A DNA stretch of 64,000 nucleotides from JBPOFM01 sp051252455 (GCA_051252455.1 JBPOFM010000001.1:62001-126000); one strand, 5' to 3'. Positions 34,905 through 43,818 are shown, counted from the first letter of the stretch. The notes: generated by a model from the letters alone, not told the origin. Made by a program: numbers and translations.

Positions 34905-35816
34905 TTAAGGTAGCATCTTTAAGGTACTTACCTCCTGTTCTGTTAAGTGTTTCCAATGTCCACGTGGAATATCTTTTTTAGTCAATCCTGCGATGGCAAC
35001 GCAATCCAATTTCACGATTTCATAATTAAGATGGTCAAAGATCGTACGGAAAATAGTATTGCCCGTATTTTTAATTTTTAGCCCGATTTGATTTTTAGAT
35101 TCACCATCGATATAGCTGATTTCTTCAACATTGACAGCTTTTCCATCAATCTTCAAACCAGCTTGAATTTGCCTTAAATCTTCCAATTTCAGATTTTTAT
35201 CTAATTCAACTTGGAACAGTCTTGGAACACCTTTGTTGGATTGGGTGAATTTTTTGGTCAATACATCATCATTCGTAAATAAAATAAGACCTAATGAATT
35301 TCTACCCAAACGACCAATGGGCTTGATACGAGCTGTGGTTGCGTTTGCAACTAAATCCATAACGGTTCTTCCTTTTCCTTCGCTAGTAGTGGTTGCAAAC
35401 CCTTTTGGTTTGTTGAGCAATACGTAAGCGTTTTTTTCTGGTTTAATGCGGGCTCCATCAAATTTGACCTCGTCATCGAGCTTTACTTTATAGCCCATTT
35501 CTGTAATGACCTTACCATTTACGGAAACGCTCCCCGTTGCAATATGCATATCAGCATCACGACGCGAACACATGCCAGAATTAGCAATATATTTATTCAA
35601 TCTAATTTCGTCTGGATTCGATTTTTTAGCAGGCGCTTTTTTCTCTGGTTGTGGTTTTTCACTTTGAGACGACTTTTTTCTCAATGGCGCATTCCCTCTA
35701 GCAAAGCTTTTGCTCTTCACATTGTCTTTTCCTCTTCCTGACGATGAATTGCTCTCTTTGCCCTGTCTGCTTCCTGAAGATTTTCCTTTTCCACTGCTAC
35801 CTTGATGTCTGGTCAT
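34905..35816 (-). CDS. RsuA/RluB-family pseudouridine synthase with the catalytic Asp replaced by Gly
   Basis: 303 residues. The first 65 are a basic, Ser/Lys/Gly-rich tail as in other flavobacterial members. An S4 RNA-binding domain follows (IRLNKYIANSGMCSRRDAD, about 70-118), then the synthase domain with YVLLNKPKGF and GRTVMDLV. The catalytic motif of the family is GRLD; here residues 168-171 read G-R-L-G (IKPIGRLGRNSLGLILFTND). The codon at 35306-35304 is GGT, one base from GAT. The Asp is the nucleophile in every studied family, so the protein should be inactive unless the change is a sequence error. The rest of the fold appears intact and RNA binding should remain. Confidence 0.88.
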   Translation of the reverse strand: MTRHQGSSGKGKSSGSRQGKESNSSSGRGKDNVKSKSFARGNAPLRKKSSQSEKPQPEKKAPAKKSNPDEIRLNKYIANSGMCSRRDADMHIATGSVSVNGKVITEMGYKVKLDDEVKFDGARIKPEKNAYVLLNKPKGFATTTSEGKGRTVMDLVANATTARIKPIGRLGRNSLGLILFTNDDVLTKKFTQSNKGVPRLFQVELDKNLKLEDLRQIQAGLKIDGKAVNVEEISYIDGESKNQIGLKIKNTGNTIFRTIFDHLNYEIVKLDCVAIAGLTKKDIPRGHWKHLTEQEVSTLKMLP

Positions 35817-35894
35817 AACCTATTAATTTGGATGCAAAGATAACCTATATTATTAAGATTTACTCCTGAAATTTTACGATTAGATTTGCGGTCT

Positions 35895-36797
35895 CTAAAT
35901 TCGATTTAATACTACACTTATGTTTATGAGCACGATGCAAAAAACGCCCGTCACAATAATAAACTTCAAAATATTATGCAAGATAAGATAATGTATTTTA
36001 GTTTTTGAATACCACAGAAATAGGATAAAAACCAACAGCAGCAAGGCACTCAAATAAAAGAAATATGTCATATGACCAATATTAAAATATCGAACTAATA
36101 GAATGGTTGGTACCAAAGTCAAAAGCACCAATACCGTTAGCATTATTTTTGAAACCTTCTCGCCATATACAATCGGAATTGTGTGATAATTTTGTGCTAG
36201 ATCACCTTTGATATTTTCTAGATCTTTAGTCAACTCTCGCATTGAGATAATCAGAAATAGGAAGGTTGCATGCACAAAAATAACAGTTTCAAAATTTCTA
36301 TAATAAATGAAAATGGCGAAAAAGGGTGTAATAGTTAAGATTGCCGAAGTCAAATTACCAATAAATGGAAGCTTCTTTAATTTATGCGAATAAAACCAAA
36401 TGCCAAAAATATAGATGGAGAAAAATAAAACAGCATTGAAGGACACATAACTAGCCATCACAACCGCAAGGAAGTTAAGCACAAAATAAAATGACAATTT
36501 AGTGTTTTGACTAACAAGTCTATCCAACATGGATTTGTTGGGACGGTTAATTAGATCTTTTTCAGAATCGTAAAAATTATTGATAATATATCCGGCCGCA
36601 ATCACTGAAGCGGATGCCAAAACTAACATAAACAAATTTAAGTCGAGAACGACCTGACGCACTGGTTTGTCGTGTGCCAAAATATAAATGGAGGTCAAAT
36701 ATTGTGCAATGACAATGATGAGAATGTTATAACCTCTAACAACAGAAAACATACTAAAAAACTTCAGCAAAAGATGTTTTTGTTGTCTAGATAACAT
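35895..36797 (-). CDS. UbiA-family prenyltransferase
   Basis: 300 residues with about eight membrane helices. Both Asp-rich motifs are present in family form: YIINNFYDSEKDLINRPNK (about residues 67-85) and MRELTKDLENIKGDL (near residue 185). UbiA enzymes attach an isoprenoid chain to an acceptor such as an aromatic acid or glycerol phosphate. It is ten bases behind mevalonate kinase in an isoprenoid operon, which supplies the substrate pathway. In flavobacteria this gene is often labelled geranylgeranylglycerol-phosphate geranylgeranyltransferase; I cannot verify the acceptor. Confidence 0.88.
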   Translation of the reverse strand: MLSRQQKHLLLKFFSMFSVVRGYNILIIVIAQYLTSIYILAHDKPVRQVVLDLNLFMLVLASASVIAAGYIINNFYDSEKDLINRPNKSMLDRLVSQNTKLSFYFVLNFLAVVMASYVSFNAVLFFSIYIFGIWFYSHKLKKLPFIGNLTSAILTITPFFAIFIYYRNFETVIFVHATFLFLIISMRELTKDLENIKGDLAQNYHTIPIVYGEKVSKIMLTVLVLLTLVPTILLVRYFNIGHMTYFFYLSALLLLVFILFLWYSKTKIHYLILHNILKFIIVTGVFCIVLINISVVLNRI

Positions 36798-36807
36798 GTT
36801 TGGAGTT

Positions 36808-37737
36808 TTAGAAGTTGTAAACTACCTCCAATTTATAACCATCAAGCGATGATTTAGCTTTATCTATATCTTCAGTAAAACCTAAAATATACCCTCCACC
36901 ACCGGAACCACAAAGTTTTAGATAGTAATCATTAGTATCGATTCCTTTTTTCCAAAGTTCGTGGAATTCTTGAGGAATCATTGGTTTAAAATGGTTCAAT
37001 ACGACTTTAGATAATTTTTTGGTGTTTCCAAATAAGGATTTAACATCTCCTTTAAGGAAATCATCTACGCAAGCGTCTGTATGTTTGATAAATTGATTTT
37101 TCAGCATTCTACGGAAGCCTTCTTGTTTCATGTTTTCCATGAAAATACTAACCATTGGAGCAGTTTCTCCAATGATACCGCTGTCCAATAAAAAAACAGC
37201 GCCTTTTCCATCTGCTTTTTGGGAAGGAATTCCTGTAGCTTCAATATTATCTTTGGAATTGATAAGAATTGGAATACTCAAATAACTGTTTAACGGATCT
37301 AGACCCGAAGATTTTCCATGGAAAAAAGATTCCATTTCGGAAAAAATAGACTTTAAAGTCAATAATTTTTCACGGGTTAAATTCTCTAAAACCGTGATTT
37401 TATCTTGAGCATATTGATCATAAATAGCCGCTACCAAAGCGCCACTACTTCCAACACCATAACCTTGTGGAATGGACGAATCGAAATACATTCCAGCATT
37501 AACGTCTTTCTCCAAAGTTGCGATATCAAAAGTTACCAATTCTGAATTGATTGTCTTTAAATGAGCAACAAACTTCTGCAGATTACCATTCGACTTAACA
37601 GCAGTTTCGGTATTTAAACCGTCCGTTTTCAATGCGCCATTATAAAAATTATATGGAATGGATAATCCTTTGGAATCCTTAATAATTCCATATTCACCGA
37701 AGAGTAAGATTTTTGAGTAAAATAGCGGTCCTTTCAT
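36808..37737 (-). CDS. mvk: Mevalonate kinase-type GHMP kinase
   Basis: 309 residues of the GHMP kinase fold: N-terminal SKILLFGEYGIIKDSKGLSI, the ATP loop PQGYGVGSSGALVAA (residues about 90-104), a late glycine loop LCGSGGGGYILGF. It would phosphorylate mevalonate (or phosphomevalonate, which uses a related enzyme) on the way to isopentenyl diphosphate. It lies in the same minus-strand unit as diphosphomevalonate decarboxylase. The central DSSIPQGYGVGSSG stretch fits the mevalonate family rather than homoserine kinase or galactokinase. Confidence 0.85.
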   Translation of the reverse strand: MKGPLFYSKILLFGEYGIIKDSKGLSIPYNFYNGALKTDGLNTETAVKSNGNLQKFVAHLKTINSELVTFDIATLEKDVNAGMYFDSSIPQGYGVGSSGALVAAIYDQYAQDKITVLENLTREKLLTLKSIFSEMESFFHGKSSGLDPLNSYLSIPILINSKDNIEATGIPSQKADGKGAVFLLDSGIIGETAPMVSIFMENMKQEGFRRMLKNQFIKHTDACVDDFLKGDVKSLFGNTKKLSKVVLNHFKPMIPQEFHELWKKGIDTNDYYLKLCGSGGGGYILGFTEDIDKAKSSLDGYKLEVVYNF

Positions 37738-37774
37738 TTTCTTTAATGAAAAATTAATAATGCAAAGTTAACAA

Positions 37775-38122
37775 TTATTCTTTAGACGTTTTAACAATAC
37801 TAACCAATAATCTTAACATTTCCTGCGATTTAAGTTTATATTTTTCAAATTCTTCCAGATTTAAAAAATCAGTAGCATGAAGCAAATCTATCCAGTAATC
37901 AGTTTCATTAGCTTCTTTCAAGCTAATTGACATTTTATTCGTGAAGTCTGGTTTGCATTGCGCAAATTCAGCTTCTCTGACATTCGCTCCTATCGAGGTT
38001 CCAGATTTCAATAACTGTCTAGACATGACATATTCTTTTTTGTCGTATGCCAGCTTCTTGTATAAATTGACAATTTCCACAGCAAAATCGAAACTTTTTT
38101 CTTTAATAATATTTGGTTTCAC
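37775..38122 (-). CDS. Four-helix-bundle protein (S23 / 23S rRNA intervening-sequence family)
   Basis: 115 residues from the GTG at 38122, the usual family start (VKPNIIKEKSFDFAV); the frame runs to a TTG at 38158 that adds an unrelated leader. Core features are the helices KSFDFAVEIVNLYKKL and the family motif LLKSGTSIGANVREAEFA. These proteins are found inside 23S rRNA intervening sequences or as free genes, and their role is unknown; a diversity-generating-element helper role is known for some relatives. It sits between mevalonate kinase and diphosphomevalonate decarboxylase, a strange place that suggests insertion into the operon. Confidence 0.85.
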   Translation of the reverse strand: MKPNIIKEKSFDFAVEIVNLYKKLAYDKKEYVMSRQLLKSGTSIGANVREAEFAQCKPDFTNKMSISLKEANETDYWIDLLHATDFLNLEEFEKYKLKSQEMLRLLVSIVKTSKE

Positions 38123-38180
38123 AATAAATAATTTTAAGATTATATCTAAAATAGTCAATTCAATTATTCATTTTTCACTT

Positions 38181-39269
38181 TTAATTATTAATTAGTCGTG
38201 CGCCAAAACCAATTTGGTCGCAAATATAATGTCCATTTTGACAATATGCAACCAACTCACTTTGAATAAATTCCAAGATTTTAGTGCTTTCATTTTTAGG
38301 GTATAGCACATGAACATTGGCGCCTGCATCTAATGTGAAACTAATGTTTGCTCCTGTTTGTTGTCTGAAAGACCAAATTTTATTGATAATTTCCAAAGTA
38401 TTAGGTTTCATCAATATAAAATAAGGCATACTTGTCATCATCATTGTATGTAAAGTTAATGCTTCACTTTCAATGAGTTCAATGAATGCCTGCAAATCTC
38501 CTGAAGCTAGAATCGGCTTGAGTTTTTTAAGATTAGTATGCGCTTGCTGAAATCGGTTCTGTGCATAGGGATGTTTGTGCATTAAGTTATGTCCTACTGT
38601 ACTGCTCACTTGCTTTTCACCTTTGTCAACCAAAAGAATAGTGTCCTGATATTGTTTAAAATTATCGTGAACTTCATACGGATATTTCACTCCAAATAAA
38701 TCTGAACTACCTTCGACAGTCGTGTTTTCTCCCCAAACAATTAAGTCGCCTTCAATGCTTCTACAAGCAGATCCAGAGCCTAATCGTGCTAAAAAAGATG
38801 CCTTTTGGTTGAATAACTCATCATTGTATTCTGCTGACAATTGTTTTTCTACACTCATTAAACACAAAGCCAAAGCGCTCATTCCGCTGGCGGATGATGC
38901 AATACCTGAACTGTGTGGAAAGGTGTTTTTTGTTTCAATTTTGAATTTGTACTCTCTCAAAAATGGCAAATACCCTTCGACACGCTCGAAAAACGTTTGG
39001 ATTTTCGATTTGAAATCGTCCTTTTTATCACCATCTAGATAAACATCAAAAGAAAATTCGTTCTCCTCTTTTTTCTTCTTTGCAAATGATAAAGTGGTGA
39101 TTGTTTTACATTCGTTTAGCGTAAAACTAATTGATGGATTTTCCGGAATTTGGTCTCTCTTTTTTCCCCAATATTTTATTAAAGCGATGTTACTTGGAGA
39201 TTCCCAAGTCACTTGTCCGCTTTCAATTGAATTGGTGTATTTTTTAGGAATAAAATCTGTTTCTGTCAT
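38181..39269 (-). CDS. mvaD: Diphosphomevalonate decarboxylase
   Basis: 362 residues, GHMP fold, with the family opening SPSNIALIKYWGKKRD (about residues 24-39), PENPSISFTL, the ATP loop HSSGIASSASGMSALAL and GSGSACRS, which mark diphosphomevalonate decarboxylase rather than a kinase. It makes isopentenyl diphosphate from mevalonate diphosphate with ATP and release of CO2. It is three bases behind a DUF1697 gene and is followed by the four-helix-bundle insert and mevalonate kinase. The HMG-CoA steps are not in this window. Confidence 0.92.
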   Translation of the reverse strand: MTETDFIPKKYTNSIESGQVTWESPSNIALIKYWGKKRDQIPENPSISFTLNECKTITTLSFAKKKKEENEFSFDVYLDGDKKDDFKSKIQTFFERVEGYLPFLREYKFKIETKNTFPHSSGIASSASGMSALALCLMSVEKQLSAEYNDELFNQKASFLARLGSGSACRSIEGDLIVWGENTTVEGSSDLFGVKYPYEVHDNFKQYQDTILLVDKGEKQVSSTVGHNLMHKHPYAQNRFQQAHTNLKKLKPILASGDLQAFIELIESEALTLHTMMMTSMPYFILMKPNTLEIINKIWSFRQQTGANISFTLDAGANVHVLYPKNESTKILEFIQSELVAYCQNGHYICDQIGFGARLINN

Positions 39270-39272
39270 TTC

Positions 39273-39809
39273 TTAATTTTCAGCAGACAAAGATACTAAC
39301 TTTAGCATTGTGTTATAATTTCTTGCCGTTGCAAATGTCTTGAGTTTGCGTTCGAAATAATTTGCGTTAAATTTGGCCTGTCCAAAACCTTTTTCACAAT
39401 ACACATAGATACAATTTTTGATGATTTGATATTCCTCGTCTTCATAGACTTTTTCAGAAGCTTCTTTTATCAAACTATCGCTAGGAGTGTCGTGCAACAT
39501 CATAAAATAACTTGCCTTCTTTTTTTCTTCTGAAAATGGGGAGGTTTCAAAAATTTGTTTTAAATCCATTCCCGTGGTGACAAGAACTGACACTTCAAAT
39601 CCAAATTTATCCAAAATGGCGTTGTGTATGGACGCTTCTATTTTTTGGATGTTCTGTTCTGATGCTTGAAATACGACATTACCGCTTTGAATATAGGTTT
39701 GGACATCTTTGAATCCAGATTCTGTGAGTAATTTTCGTAGCTCTGCCATTGGGACTTTTTTGTGCCCACCAACGTTGATGCCTTTTAAAAGTGCGATGTA
39801 GGTTTTCAT
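39273..39809 (-). CDS. DUF1697 domain protein
   Basis: 178 residues with the standard opening MKTYIALLKGINVGGHKKVP and TYIQSGNVVFQA of the DUF1697 family. It is a two-domain ferredoxin-like fold with no established activity. It overlaps the flavoprotein gene by four bases and precedes mvaD by three, so it is embedded in the isoprenoid unit. Nothing in the sequence points to a role in that pathway. Confidence 0.9.
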   Translation of the reverse strand: MKTYIALLKGINVGGHKKVPMAELRKLLTESGFKDVQTYIQSGNVVFQASEQNIQKIEASIHNAILDKFGFEVSVLVTTGMDLKQIFETSPFSEEKKKASYFMMLHDTPSDSLIKEASEKVYEDEEYQIIKNCIYVYCEKGFGQAKFNANYFERKLKTFATARNYNTMLKLVSLSAEN

Positions 39810-41017
39810 TTAGAAATGGATTTTGCGACTATATAGGCGCCTGTCCATGCATTTTGAAAGTTAAAACCTCCAGTTACGGCATCAACATTGATAACTTCTC
39901 CAGCAAAATATAAGTTTTTATGAAGTTTGCTTTCAAACGTTTTAAAGTTAATTTCTTTTAAATCAATTCCGCCTGCAGTTACAAATTCTTCTTTAAAGGT
40001 GCTTTTGCCATCAACTTTAAAAATAGCTTGGGTCAATTGAGCGGCTAAACTTTCCAATTGATGTTTGTTCATATCTGCCCAACGTGTTTCTTGATTCATG
40101 TTGCCAGCTAAAACGAGTTTTTGCCATAGACGTTTAGGGAGTTCAAATTGAGTTGATTTGAAAACAGTTTTTTTAGCTAAATCTAGTTTTAATTCTTTCA
40201 GCATATCTAAACAATCCTCATAAGTTTGACTGATGAAATTCACCTCAATTTCGAATTTATAATTGCATTCTGCAAGCTGAATTGCTCCAAAAGCAGAAAG
40301 TTTTAGAATTGCAGGAGCACTCATTCCGACGTGGGTTATCAACAATGGTCCTTCGCTCCATAAATCAGTTCCTTTCACTTTGACTTCAACGTTGAGCGCC
40401 ACGACTCCTGGAATATCCTTAATGCGTTCATCCTTAATATCGAAGGTGAACAACGATGGAACGGCTTGGGAAATCGTATGACCTAATGTGTCGAGCAATT
40501 GCCAAATTTTGGGATTGCTTCCAGTGGCGATTACGAGTTTTTCTGTGGAGAATTTACTTTCTGAAGTTTCTAAATGCCATAGAGTATTTTCCTTTTGAAT
40601 GGTTTTGACCGAATGATTGTAACATATTTCTACCTTATGTTTCTTTGCTTCACTCAAAAAGCAATCTATGATCGTTTGAGAGGAATCTGTAGTTGGAAAC
40701 ATGCGACCATCATCTTCAATTTTGAGTTCGACGCCACGTTTCTCAAACCATTCGATGGTGTCGCCTGTCATGAATTGGTGAAAAGGACCTAGCAGTTCTT
40801 TTTCGCCTCTTGGATAATTTAATATTAATTGAGATGGGATGAATTCTGCGTGTGTGACATTGCAACGACCGCCTCCTGAGACTTTTACTTTTTGAAGACC
40901 TTCTTTGCCACGTTCTAAAATGGCTACTTTTAATTTCGGATTTTGTTCTGCAATATTAATAGCGGCGAAAAAGCCAGCCGCTCCTCCTCCAACTATTATG
41001 ACATCTTTTTTAATCAT
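39806..41017 (-). CDS. BaiN/HI0933-family NAD(P)/FAD-dependent oxidoreductase
   Basis: 403 residues. FAD site VIIVGGGAAGFFAAINIAEQ, the family-specific VKVSGGGRCNVTHAEF following it, and the closing motif LYFAGEVINVDAVTGGFNFQ near the C-terminus. The family includes BaiN (bile-acid reductase) and HI0933, mostly of unknown physiological substrate. Four-base overlaps with the genes on both sides (glycerophosphodiesterase upstream and DUF1697 downstream) show tight co-translation. Confidence 0.9.
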   Translation of the reverse strand: MIKKDVIIVGGGAAGFFAAINIAEQNPKLKVAILERGKEGLQKVKVSGGGRCNVTHAEFIPSQLILNYPRGEKELLGPFHQFMTGDTIEWFEKRGVELKIEDDGRMFPTTDSSQTIIDCFLSEAKKHKVEICYNHSVKTIQKENTLWHLETSESKFSTEKLVIATGSNPKIWQLLDTLGHTISQAVPSLFTFDIKDERIKDIPGVVALNVEVKVKGTDLWSEGPLLITHVGMSAPAILKLSAFGAIQLAECNYKFEIEVNFISQTYEDCLDMLKELKLDLAKKTVFKSTQFELPKRLWQKLVLAGNMNQETRWADMNKHQLESLAAQLTQAIFKVDGKSTFKEEFVTAGGIDLKEINFKTFESKLHKNLYFAGEVINVDAVTGGFNFQNAWTGAYIVAKSISK

Positions 41018-41688
41018 AATCGATTTGGGAAATCTGAAATGATTCCGTCGACTCCATAAGATTTTACACGTTTGATCGGTCTGTAATTATTGATGGTAAA
41101 GGCAAAAACTTTGAAATCTTCTTTCAAAGTTTCAACAATTTCTTCTGTTAGCATCGTATAATCTGGATGCAGTGATACGGCATTAATGGTTTTGGCAAAC
41201 TCAACTGCTTCTTGAATATTGGTATCGACAAGCACACCCAATGGGATGTCTTTATTGATTTCAAAAACTTCCTGCAAAGGTTGTTTTTGAAAACTGGAAA
41301 CGATGATATTCTTATATTCCCAACCCTTTTTTTCAACAAAAAAAGCAATCATTCTGCTGGCCTCTTTTGCGGTGTCATGTCCTTTTAATTCAATATTCAA
41401 AAGACATTTATTGTCTAGGAACGCTAAAACTTCTGATAAGGTAGGAATTTGACAATGACCTTTGACGACGACTTCCTTTAATTCTTTAAGTGTGTGTTTG
41501 GACACTTCGCCCGTGCCATCGGTCATTCTATCTAAGGTGAAATCGTGAAAGACCACCAACTGGCCGGAAGCGCATCGATGTACATCGATTTCGATACCAT
41601 CTGCACCTAGTTCTAAAGCTTTTTTAATGGATTCTATAGTGTTTTCTGCTAAATGTCCTTTAGCGCCGCGATGACCTATTTTTAACAT
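41014..41688 (-). CDS. Glycerophosphodiester phosphodiesterase
   Basis: 224 residues, TIM-barrel GDPD family. Catalytic and metal motifs: LKIGHRGAKGHLAENTIES with H6-R7 and E15-N16, DGIEIDVHRCASGQLVVFHD with E37, D39 and the second His. It has no signal peptide, so it is cytosolic and would release glycerol-3-phosphate from deacylated phospholipids. It is the first gene of the minus-strand unit that runs down to the UbiA gene. The upstream 338 bases are gene-free. Confidence 0.9.
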   Translation of the reverse strand: MLKIGHRGAKGHLAENTIESIKKALELGADGIEIDVHRCASGQLVVFHDFTLDRMTDGTGEVSKHTLKELKEVVVKGHCQIPTLSEVLAFLDNKCLLNIELKGHDTAKEASRMIAFFVEKKGWEYKNIIVSSFQKQPLQEVFEINKDIPLGVLVDTNIQEAVEFAKTINAVSLHPDYTMLTEEIVETLKEDFKVFAFTINNYRPIKRVKSYGVDGIISDFPNRL

Positions 41689-42026
41689 TGGATTATAAAT
41701 TGATGGTTACGGAATATCAAGTGGACTTTGTGTTTATTTAGATTCAAAGATAGGGTATTCAGGATTTGCGGAAGGCAATTAAACTTCGGTGGAAGCAAGT
41801 TCAGAGTTGGCGTAAGGCAATTCAACATTGGAGACAGCCCATTCACGATTGGAATGTGCTTCTTTGGTGTTTGATTCTGAATTTTTTTGTGCATACTCAT
41901 GTTGTTTCTTTAGTGTATGTTTCTAACTTTTTACTTTTGATTTGGTTTCAAATTATCTTCAAAATAATTTCTTTTCGGTTTTAAATTTCATCCTTCCTAT
42001 TCAACATTTATTTTAAATTGTTCTGA
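41689..42026. other. Gene-free 338-base gap with a 21-base tandem repeat
   Basis: Open frames on both strands across this gap are short and consist mainly of the translated repeat, with no credible start signals. The repeat is annotated at 41765-41848. The remainder is AT-rich and includes no hairpin followed by a T run that I would call a terminator for the thioesterase gene. Confidence 0.65.
41765..41848. repeat. Four imperfect tandem copies of a 21-base unit
   Basis: Units start at 41765, 41786, 41807 and 41828. The approximate consensus is TTGGCGGAAGGCAATTCAAC plus one A; a fifth partial unit starts at 41849 (TTGGAATG) and a weak copy may precede at 41744. Because 21 is a multiple of three, both strands give heptad-like peptide repeats (for example RKAIQHW), which explains why open frames persist. 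The copies differ at about a third of positions, so the array is old or under no constraint. Confidence 0.8.
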
Positions 42027-42887
42027 TCATTTTGGCCGCATCAAACCTTCTTGTGCAACGGAAGCAATCAGTTTGCCATCTCGGGAAAAAATGTTCCCTT
42101 TTGCAAATCCTCGGGCGTTGGAGGCGTTTGGCGATTCTATGGAATATAGCATCCAATCATCAAAATCAAAATCTCTAAAAAACCACATGGAGTGGTCTAA
42201 ACTTGCTGTTTGGGTGTTTCCCCAATGTGCTTTGCTCCCATGTCTATTCATGGCTGCTGCTAAAATATTATAGTCTGAAATATACGTCAAAATTTGTTGT
42301 TTTTCTGCTAAATTTAAATCAGATGTACTGCCATTCAATTTGAACCATACATTGGTGAATGGCGGCAAATCTACTTTGTTAAATGGGTTGACGACCTCGA
42401 CTGGCTTAAATTCCAAAGGGCGCTCAATTTCCATAAAACCTTTGGTCCTTGCGGGTATGGCGTCTCCAAATTTGTGCAACATATCTGTCCAACTAAATAA
42501 GTCTTCGGGCTGTTTGAGCTCTTTTGGCATTTCAATTTGATGGTTGTAGCCTTCTTCCTTTTTATGAAATGACGCAGATAGTATAAAAATAGTAGTGGGT
42601 CCTTGATGCGCAGTGACCCTACGAACAGAGAAACTACCTCCATCTCTTACAAGGCTTACGTTGTAAGTTATGGGGACCGTCAAATCTCCTGGCTCTAAAA
42701 AATAGGCGTGCATGGAATGGAGAACTCGATTATTGCTGATGGTTCTTTGCGCTGCATTGATGGCTTGCGCCAAAACCTGACCACCAAAGACATTTGGACT
42801 TCCAACTGTTTTGTTGTGGCCTTTAAATTCGGTATCATCAACTTTATCTAAGGTAAGGTGCTTCACTAAATCGAACGCAGTGGTCAT
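42027..42887 (-). CDS. tesB: Acyl-CoA thioesterase II (TesB-type)
   Basis: 286 residues of the double hotdog fold: FGGQVLAQAINAAQRTI, LHSMHAYFLEPGDLTVPI, and in the second half SLDHSMWFFRDFDFDDWMLY. The catalytic Asp/Thr/Gln set typical of TesB is consistent with NVFGGQVLAQ, TASLDHS and a late QEGLMR. It hydrolyses medium and long acyl-CoA esters in the cytosol. It is a single gene with its own promoter-like site upstream and a gene-free gap downstream. Confidence 0.9.
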   Translation of the reverse strand: MTTAFDLVKHLTLDKVDDTEFKGHNKTVGSPNVFGGQVLAQAINAAQRTISNNRVLHSMHAYFLEPGDLTVPITYNVSLVRDGGSFSVRRVTAHQGPTTIFILSASFHKKEEGYNHQIEMPKELKQPEDLFSWTDMLHKFGDAIPARTKGFMEIERPLEFKPVEVVNPFNKVDLPPFTNVWFKLNGSTSDLNLAEKQQILTYISDYNILAAAMNRHGSKAHWGNTQTASLDHSMWFFRDFDFDDWMLYSIESPNASNARGFAKGNIFSRDGKLIASVAQEGLMRPK

Positions 42888-42906
42888 AACTTCTATTTTT
42901 GTGCAT

Positions 42907-42934
42907 CAAAATTATTAAAATCATTTTTGGCAAA
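42907..42934 (-). promoter_or_regulatory. Promoter of the thioesterase gene
   Basis: On the minus strand TAATTTTG (42914-42907) matches TAnnTTTG, with TTTG at 42934-42931 sixteen bases upstream, close to the -33 element spacing. The box ends 19 bases before the thioesterase ATG. Confidence 0.5.
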
Positions 42935-42969
42935 GTTGATATTTTATAAATTGTTTAGGATTTTAAATT

Positions 42970-42999
42970 TTTGATTGGTCGCACATCGTGCTATATTGG
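42970..42999 (+). promoter_or_regulatory. Promoter of the 43018 lipoprotein gene
   Basis: TTTG at 42970-42973, 18 bases, then TATATTGG at 42992-42999, one base off the TAnnTTTG consensus. The implied transcript starts a few bases later and fits the ATG at 43018, not the TTG at 43009. Confidence 0.45.
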
Positions 43000-43017
43000 G
43001 CTTAAAAATTGGTCATC

Positions 43018-43818
43018 ATGTTATTTCAACACTTATTATTGAGCGCTTTACTTTTAACTTCCTGTGATACGGGAAAATTGATTGTGATTGCAGATATTCC
43101 TAATCATTTAAAAGAAGTTTCGGCAGTTGAAACTACCCCAACATCCGATTTTATATGGATGATTGAAGATGCGGGGAATGATAACCATATCTATGCAATG
43201 GACGAGAAGGGAACTATAAAAAAGGATTTGGTGGTTTTGAATTCTGAAAATAAGGATTGGGAAGATTTAACTTCTGATACTAAAGGGAACTTGTATATTG
43301 GTGATTTTGGGAATAATTCGAAAAAGCGAAAGACATTCACGATTTATAAATTGGTCAATCCTGAAGAGGCGACAGATGAAATTTCTTCGGAGCAAATAAA
43401 TTTTGAGTTTCCAAAAGGTACGAAGTCGGAAGATTTTGAAGCATTTTTTGTTTTTAACAACCAATTTTACATTTTTAGTAAAGATTCAAAAAAATGTCGA
43501 ATGTTTAAAGTACCAAACCAAGTTGGTAAACACACTGCGGAACTGATGGATCAATTTGAATTGGAGGGCAAACACAATCGCATCACCTCTGCAGATATTA
43601 GTACGGATGGCAGAACGGTTGTATTATTGAATCATGTCAAAGTATGGCGATTAAGCGATTTTGAATCTGATCATTTTTCTGGAGGTAAAATTGAAGAATT
43701 GAAATTTGGACACAACTCACAGAAGGAAGGTGTGTGCTTTCGAAGTCATTCTACGCTTTTGATAACAGATGAAAGTAATGGTGCTGATGGAAGTAATTTG
43801 TATGCTTTTGAGCTGTGA
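43018..43818 (+). CDS. Predicted beta-propeller-like lipoprotein, unknown function
   Basis: 266 residues from the ATG at 43018 (the upstream TTG at 43009 adds only three residues and is too close to the promoter). The lipoprotein signal is FQHLLLSALLLTSCDTG, Cys near residue 16. The rest has repeated beta-strand blocks with the pattern IWMIEDAGNDNHIYAMDEKG, GNLYIGDFGNNSKKRKTF and LLITDESNGADGSNLYAF, suggesting a propeller as in SdiA-regulated or phytase-like proteins. I do not recognise a specific family. It is transcribed alone, convergent with the large fusion gene 31 bases away. Confidence 0.7.
   Translation: MLFQHLLLSALLLTSCDTGKLIVIADIPNHLKEVSAVETTPTSDFIWMIEDAGNDNHIYAMDEKGTIKKDLVVLNSENKDWEDLTSDTKGNLYIGDFGNNSKKRKTFTIYKLVNPEEATDEISSEQINFEFPKGTKSEDFEAFFVFNNQFYIFSKDSKKCRMFKVPNQVGKHTAELMDQFELEGKHNRITSADISTDGRTVVLLNHVKVWRLSDFESDHFSGGKIEELKFGHNSQKEGVCFRSHSTLLITDESNGADGSNLYAFEL

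Noticed and set aside
41682..41984. Open frames on both strands with heptad repeats
   Set aside because: They are the translated 21-base tandem repeat; no start signal, promoter or conserved domain, and they overlap each other.
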